Part shown: positions 44,010 through 47,906 of the stretch, piece after piece
How the letters are laid out: every line of letters begins with the position of its first letter
Position numbering within the stretch: position 1 is the stretch's first letter
NCBI RefSeq assembly: GCF_002078015.1
Contig: NZ_LWBP01000212.1
Span: 1-47,906, forward strand
Length of the DNA stretch: 47,906 nucleotides
Reading direction: 5' to 3'
Source of the DNA: Niastella populi
Lineage (GTDB): Bacteria; Bacteroidota; Bacteroidia; Chitinophagales; Chitinophagaceae
Notes under the pieces: model-generated
What the model was told of the DNA's origin: nothing
What the model saw: only the letters and a program-made list of their open reading frames with translations
The model's database searches: none
Made by a program: the position numbers and the translations under genes

Positions 44010-44090
44010 TTGCTTGTCAGTTAGTATTACAAACGGAATGCACGAATCATAGCAACTCATTTCCGCGCCCGTCATAGTAACGTGTGTACG

Positions 44091-44200
44091 CTCCTGCGCG
44101 CCTTCGCCAAACATGCGAAGTGAACGCTTTCGCAAGCTTCGGCTGCGCGAATGCGCCTTCGCAAGGCCATGCGAAACGCAGTGAATGCCGTGCTGAACGT
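44091..44200. other. GC-richer spacer with recurring TTCGC / GCGAA words
   Basis: In about 110 bp, CTTCGC, TTTCGCAAGC, GCGAAG, GCGCGAATGC and CCTTCGCAAGGCC alternate in both orientations, allowing several local hairpins. It lies upstream of the FecI-like sigma gene. No gene was recognised here. Confidence 0.5.
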
Positions 44201-44264
44201 TTATGTACCTGGTTGAAAGACTGGTATGTAAAACTTAACTATTAATGGCAAAAATACAAAACGA

Positions 44265-44846
44265 ATGGGTGCTGAAACTGACCATATCCTACTACAACTG
44301 CTCAAAACGGCTGACCCCTTAGGGTTTAAAGCGTTATTCCAGCGATACTACAAAACGCTGTGCATACAGGCATATCTGCTTTTGCAGGACGAAGGCGAAG
44401 CGGAAGACCTGGTGCAGGACGTATTTGTAAAATTCTGGCAGGAACGCAAGTATGAGATCGTACAGCAATCGCTGGGTTCTTACCTCACTACCATGGTAAA
44501 GCATGCTGCTTTGAATTTGCTTAAGCATAAAAGCAGGGTGAACCGAAAAGAAAAGACATACCAGGAGCGCATCGAAATTATCGAGAATACCCACGTAATG
44601 GAAATACAGGAAACAGCTCAAATGGTACAAAGCGTTATTGCCCAACTCCCGGAGCAATGTAAACGTATCTTTGAACTGGTTTGCGTGGAAGGCAAAAAGT
44701 ACCAGGAGGCAGCTGTTATTGCCGGCGTAACCGTTAATACGGTGAAAACACAGCTGCGACGGGCATTTGCAAAACTCCGTGAAAGTCTGCGCGACTATTA
44801 TTATTTTACCGGCTTGTCACCCGTTTTATATATTTTATTGTCTTAA
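44265..44846 (+). CDS. FecI-like ECF sigma factor
   Basis: 193 residues. Region 2 is at about 10-80 (FKALFQRYYKTLCIQAYLLLQDEGEAEDLVQDVFVKFWQE and SLGSYLTTMVKHAALN). Region 4 is at about 115-180 (IAQLPEQCKRIFELVCVEGKKYQEAAVIAGVTVNTVKTQLRRAFAKLRE), of the RNA polymerase sigma-70 Bacteroidetes expansion type. It is followed 42 bp later by a FecR gene and then a SusC-type receptor with STN domain, the usual surface-signalling order. It should transcribe the operon, and likely a SusCD-linked locus, when the receptor is engaged; the inducer is unknown. Confidence 0.94.
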   Translation: MGAETDHILLQLLKTADPLGFKALFQRYYKTLCIQAYLLLQDEGEAEDLVQDVFVKFWQERKYEIVQQSLGSYLTTMVKHAALNLLKHKSRVNRKEKTYQERIEIIENTHVMEIQETAQMVQSVIAQLPEQCKRIFELVCVEGKKYQEAAVIAGVTVNTVKTQLRRAFAKLRESLRDYYYFTGLSPVLYILLS

Positions 44847-44888
44847 TATATTTGACACCCCCCCTGATGTTTGAATAGCATACTTGCC

Positions 44889-46034
44889 ATGAACAATTAT
44901 ATTGATATGAATGATGTCGAGCAACTCATAATAGATAAACTGACGGGCCACATTGGTGAGGAAGATGATTTACGGCTATCAGATCTCATCGCCCGGCACC
45001 AGGAGGTTGAACAATTATGGCAGCAGATGCAACAGGTATATGCTATGCGAAAGGCAGTGAGCTTCGATCAGTCATTTAATGTTGATGAAGCATGGCTGGC
45101 TTTGCAACAAAAGGTAAACATTCCCGAGCGGGTAGCGGAACCCGTTACCGATACCGTGGCTATGCCTGTGCGCAAAACAAATCCTTCATGGGTTCGCTAT
45201 GGTATTGCTGCAGCCGCAACAGGTATTATCATCTTGGCAGTATGGTTTTTGAAAAGTGAGTTCAATTCACAGGAAGGAACAGTCAAAAGCATTCAGATAA
45301 AACTGGCCAATGGCAGCATCGTACAAACCTCTGCACAGGATTCGCTTGCCGGCTGGATGCAGAACGCCCGCAGCGCCAATATAAACCCCGGCGAATGGAA
45401 TACGTTGACGGTGCCCGCCGGTAAAAGTTATTCTTTTAAACTGGCCGATGGCAGCAGGGTGTGGATGAATGCGGTATCTGAATTACGTTTTCCTTTATTG
45501 TTCACGCGGCCGCAACGTATTGTTGAATTAAAAGGCGAAGCCTATTTTAAAGTGGCGCACCAGGCCAGCCAGCCGTTTTGGGTGCAGGTGAACGGATTAA
45601 AGGTAAAAGCCCTGGGAACCGAATTCAATATTAAGTCATATAATGGTGAATCAACTTATATTTCCCTGGTGAACGGCTCGGTGGAGGTAGAAAATGCAAA
45701 GGGGCAACAAATTGTTTTATCACCCGGCGAATCGGTGGTGGTGGCCGACCGCAACAGCGCATTGCAAAAGGAAACATTCGATAACACCGTAGTGCTTGGC
45801 TGGATGCAGGGCCTGTACTATTTCAGAAATGAAAAGCTGCAACAGATAGCCGTCGTTGCCGAACGATGGTTCGATATAAATGTACAATTAAAAGATCCTT
45901 CGCTGGCCGCGCTGCATTTCTCCGGCGCTATGGACCGCAATAAACCGATAAATACGTTCTTCAATATGCTCGCCTCCTCGGGTGACATAAGGTTTAGGAA
46001 TGAGGAGGGGAAGGTGATCATTACGCGTAATTAG
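44889..46034 (+). CDS. FecR-family anti-sigma/sigma regulator
   Basis: 381 residues from the ATG at 44889 (MNNYIDMNDVEQLI); a TTG six codons earlier is open but less likely. The cytoplasmic N-terminal part (1-100) binds sigma, a transmembrane segment lies at about 101-121 (YGIAAAATGIIILAVWFL), then the FecR domain (about 180-270; GKSYSFKLADGSRVWMNAVSELRFP, GEAYFKVAH, FNIKSYNGE) and a C-terminal DUF4974 (about 310-380). It passes the signal from the STN domain of the receptor to the sigma factor. It lies 42 bp behind the sigma gene and 368 bp before the receptor. Confidence 0.95.
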   Translation: MNNYIDMNDVEQLIIDKLTGHIGEEDDLRLSDLIARHQEVEQLWQQMQQVYAMRKAVSFDQSFNVDEAWLALQQKVNIPERVAEPVTDTVAMPVRKTNPSWVRYGIAAAATGIIILAVWFLKSEFNSQEGTVKSIQIKLANGSIVQTSAQDSLAGWMQNARSANINPGEWNTLTVPAGKSYSFKLADGSRVWMNAVSELRFPLLFTRPQRIVELKGEAYFKVAHQASQPFWVQVNGLKVKALGTEFNIKSYNGESTYISLVNGSVEVENAKGQQIVLSPGESVVVADRNSALQKETFDNTVVLGWMQGLYYFRNEKLQQIAVVAERWFDINVQLKDPSLAALHFSGAMDRNKPINTFFNMLASSGDIRFRNEEGKVIITRN

Positions 46035-46402
46035 TGGCAGGCGTTATTCGTGAAACCCCAACTCCATCGGGGAAACGGCAAACGTGAAATAATACAGTTG
46101 CCAGTTACCTGTTTCCCGTTACCGGGCCCTTAATGCCAGCTTCATAACTATCATTTCTGCTTTTCGCTCTGCCATTTGCCCAAATAACAATCCCTGCAAT
46201 CAACTACGCTTAACCTGTATTACCCGGTAACAGGTGCCTTGTAACAGGTAACAGTTTCCGTTACATCAGTAGTATACGATTATCTATAAGCGTAAATGTC
46301 TTTCATACCAATTAAAAAAATAAAAATTAATTAACTGCTGTCACCCGATTCAATAGTTTCCTTGTCTAAATAGTATAACCGATACAAAAAACTAATTGTA
46401 TT
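46035..46402. repeat. Spacer with paired 7-nt arrays and a shared core block
   Basis: Begins with the 23-bp block 46050-46072 also found at 42618-42640. AATACAG then leads into AGTTGCC, AGTTACC, TGTTTCC, CGTTACC (about 46092-46122). An inverted arm CGGTAAC, AGGTGCC, TTGTAAC, AGGTAAC, AGTTTCC (46225-46263) follows. The last 130 bp before the receptor ATG are AT-rich and presumably hold its leader. Confidence 0.75.
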
Positions 46403-47906
46403 ATGAGATTTCCCTCCGGACGTTGTCCCCACAATATCCGGGTAATGACATTGTTTTGGATATCCATAAGCATCGTGGCTATTCTATCAACATTACCCCT
46501 TTCCGTACTGGCCGATCCATCGCAGGAGTTCAAGGTAACCATCCGTGCCAAGCGTGCAGCGTTTAGCGAAGTGTTCAATGAAATCCGCCGCCAGACCGGT
46601 TTTGTGGTCTTCTATAACAATGATATTTTCAATGATAAGGAAAAGATAAGTGTGAACTTTGTCGAAGCCGGTCTCGATGAAGTAATGAAGAATTTATTAC
46701 GCGGCCGGTCACTGGGTTATAAAATAGCAGAGAACTTTATCATCATCATAAAGGCCCTTGAAAAAAAGAAAGACGGAAAGGCCGGCATCGTTAATCCAAC
46801 ACCGCGCGCCAGCTTAGATACATTACCCGCCTATAAATTAAAAGGAAAAGTTACCGGCAAAGAGGAGGATGCCCCGTTGGGACAGGTGTCGGTGGAGAAC
46901 CTGGGTGATCACAAGGGCGTATTTACAAATGGCAAAGGCGAGTTTATGATCAATGCGCAACCGGGTGACAGCATCCGGTTTTCATACGTAGGAAAAGCAG
47001 CGAGAACGGTCATTTACAAAGGTCAGGCATTTTTGAGTGTTGAACTTATCAATGAAGAAGAACGTGCGCTTTCAGAAGTGATCGTTACCGGTTTTCAGAA
47101 TATCGATAAGAATAAATTCGCCGGTGCGGCTGTTCATTTAAAGGCCGATGAAATAAAACTGCAGGGGGTAACCGACGTAAGCCGCATGCTGGAAGGCCGT
47201 GCCGCCGGTGTATCGGTACAGAATGTGTCGGGCACATTTGGCGCTGCACCTAAGATCAGGGTGCGTGGCGCTACTTCCATTAATGGTGATAACAAACCAT
47301 TATGGGTTGTCGATGGCGTGGTACTGGAAGATATCGTGAACATTTCGAACGACCAGCTATCGAGCGGCGACCCTACCACGCTTTTAGGTTCTGCTGTGGC
47401 CGGTTTGAATGCCAATGACATTGAAAGCTTCAACATCCTGAAAGATGCAGCTGCAACCGCTTTATACGGCGCCCGCGCCATGAACGGGGTAGTGGTGATC
47501 ACTACCAAAAAAGGACGCGCAGGCAGAACTTCGGTGAACTATACCGGCAACTACAGCACCCAGTTAAAACCAACATACAACGATTACAATATCATGAACT
47601 CAGCGCAGCAGATGTCGGTTTTGGCGGAACTGTGGCGCAAGGGCATCCTTAATTCCGACCTGCTCGACAGAAGCGATATTGGCGTTTATGGAAAAATGTA
47701 TGAGCAACTGAGCACACTCGATGCAAACGGCAATTTCGTGCTGAAGAACAACAGCGCTGAACAACGGGCCTACCTCTTACGATATGCAAAAGCCAATACC
47801 GACTGGTTCGATCTCCTGTTCCGCAACAATTTCATGCAGGAACATTCCATATCCATATCATCGGGTACCGATAAGAGCCAGTCTTATTTTTCTACCAGTT
47901 ATTATG
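46403..47906 (+). CDS. SusC/RagA-family TonB-dependent receptor with STN domain (3' end missing)
   Basis: Open from the ATG at 46403 to the window end (501 codons seen). An N-terminal membrane-anchor/signal segment (about 15-37, VMTLFWISISIVAILSTLPLSVLA) precedes an STN domain (about 45-115; FNEIRRQTGFVVFYNND, VMKNLLRGRSLGYKI). A carboxypeptidase-regulatory-like beta domain (about 145-225, LKGKVTGKEED...GVFTNGKGEF) and the plug (about 235-365; VTDVSRMLEGRAAGVSVQNVSG, KIRVRGATSINGDNKPLWVVDGV, IESFNILKDAAATALYGARAMNGVVVITTKKG) follow, then the barrel begins. It imports a glycan or peptide and signals through FecR to the sigma factor. The ligand is unknown; a SusD gene would be expected beyond the window. 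Confidence 0.95.
   Translation, partial: MRFPSGRCPHNIRVMTLFWISISIVAILSTLPLSVLADPSQEFKVTIRAKRAAFSEVFNEIRRQTGFVVFYNNDIFNDKEKISVNFVEAGLDEVMKNLLRGRSLGYKIAENFIIIIKALEKKKDGKAGIVNPTPRASLDTLPAYKLKGKVTGKEEDAPLGQVSVENLGDHKGVFTNGKGEFMINAQPGDSIRFSYVGKAARTVIYKGQAFLSVELINEEERALSEVIVTGFQNIDKNKFAGAAVHLKADEIKLQGVTDVSRMLEGRAAGVSVQNVSGTFGAAPKIRVRGATSINGDNKPLWVVDGVVLEDIVNISNDQLSSGDPTTLLGSAVAGLNANDIESFNILKDAAATALYGARAMNGVVVITTKKGRAGRTSVNYTGNYSTQLKPTYNDYNIMNSAQQMSVLAELWRKGILNSDLLDRSDIGVYGKMYEQLSTLDANGNFVLKNNSAEQRAYLLRYAKANTDWFDLLFRNNFMQEHSISISSGTDKSQSYFSTSYY

Overview
The window comes from a member of the Bacteroidota, most likely the Chitinophagaceae (Chitinophaga/Niastella-like). The evidence is a SusC-type TonB receptor with an STN domain behind a FecI/FecR pair, a T9SS C-terminal sorting domain on a secreted lyase, a NagB/PIG-L fusion typical of Bacteroidota, many signal peptides ending in a bare AQ site, weak Shine-Dalgarno sequences, and a few TAnnTTTG-type -7 boxes. 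The assignment rests on gene content only. No rRNA, tRNA, CRISPR array or recognisable transposase was seen.

Layout. 1-8.1 kb is a signalling block: the 3' part of a giant hybrid histidine kinase with an in-register array of ten 276-bp HAMP units and three receiver domains, a receiver-kinase hybrid, a stand-alone response regulator, and a small receiver-like protein that has lost its phosphoacceptor. 8.3-16.3 kb holds amino-sugar and peptide catabolism: NagB/PIG-L fusion, GH20 hexosaminidase, CocE/S15-type hydrolase, glycosylasparaginase and CutC. 16.4-26.4 kb is mixed: a lipoprotein, M61 peptidase with PDZ, guanine deaminase, an ECF sigma factor with a small membrane partner, an NlpC/P60 hydrolase, a thioredoxin-fold protein, inorganic pyrophosphatase and PhoH. 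26.6-36.8 kb holds a secreted protein of unknown role, a YdeI/DUF1905 protein, a PL11 rhamnogalacturonan lyase, a nucleotide pyrophosphatase-like phosphodiesterase, a flavin amine oxidase, a 49-aa membrane protein and a small conserved protein. 37.3-47.9 kb holds an L,D-transpeptidase lipoprotein, a gamma-glutamyltransferase-like protein, a TerB-like protein, an orphan ECF sigma factor, and a FecI-FecR-SusC surface-signalling operon cut by the window end.

The most unusual content is between the genes. At about twenty places the spacers carry degenerate tandem arrays with a strict 7-nt or 8-nt period. In many gaps the arrays come as two reverse-complementary arms around a core, and many arms begin or end within a few bases of a stop codon. 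Several gaps share the same word family, and two pairs of gaps share conserved core sequence as well (7.0 kb with 15.4 kb; 42.6 kb with 46.05 kb). This indicates a dispersed family of array-core-array elements rather than unrelated simple repeats. Many cores hold a terminator hairpin or AAATAC/GTATTT and CTGTATTC motifs. A separate 41-bp palindromic tandem array fills the divergent spacer at 39.3-39.6 kb. I do not recognise either element as a named family.
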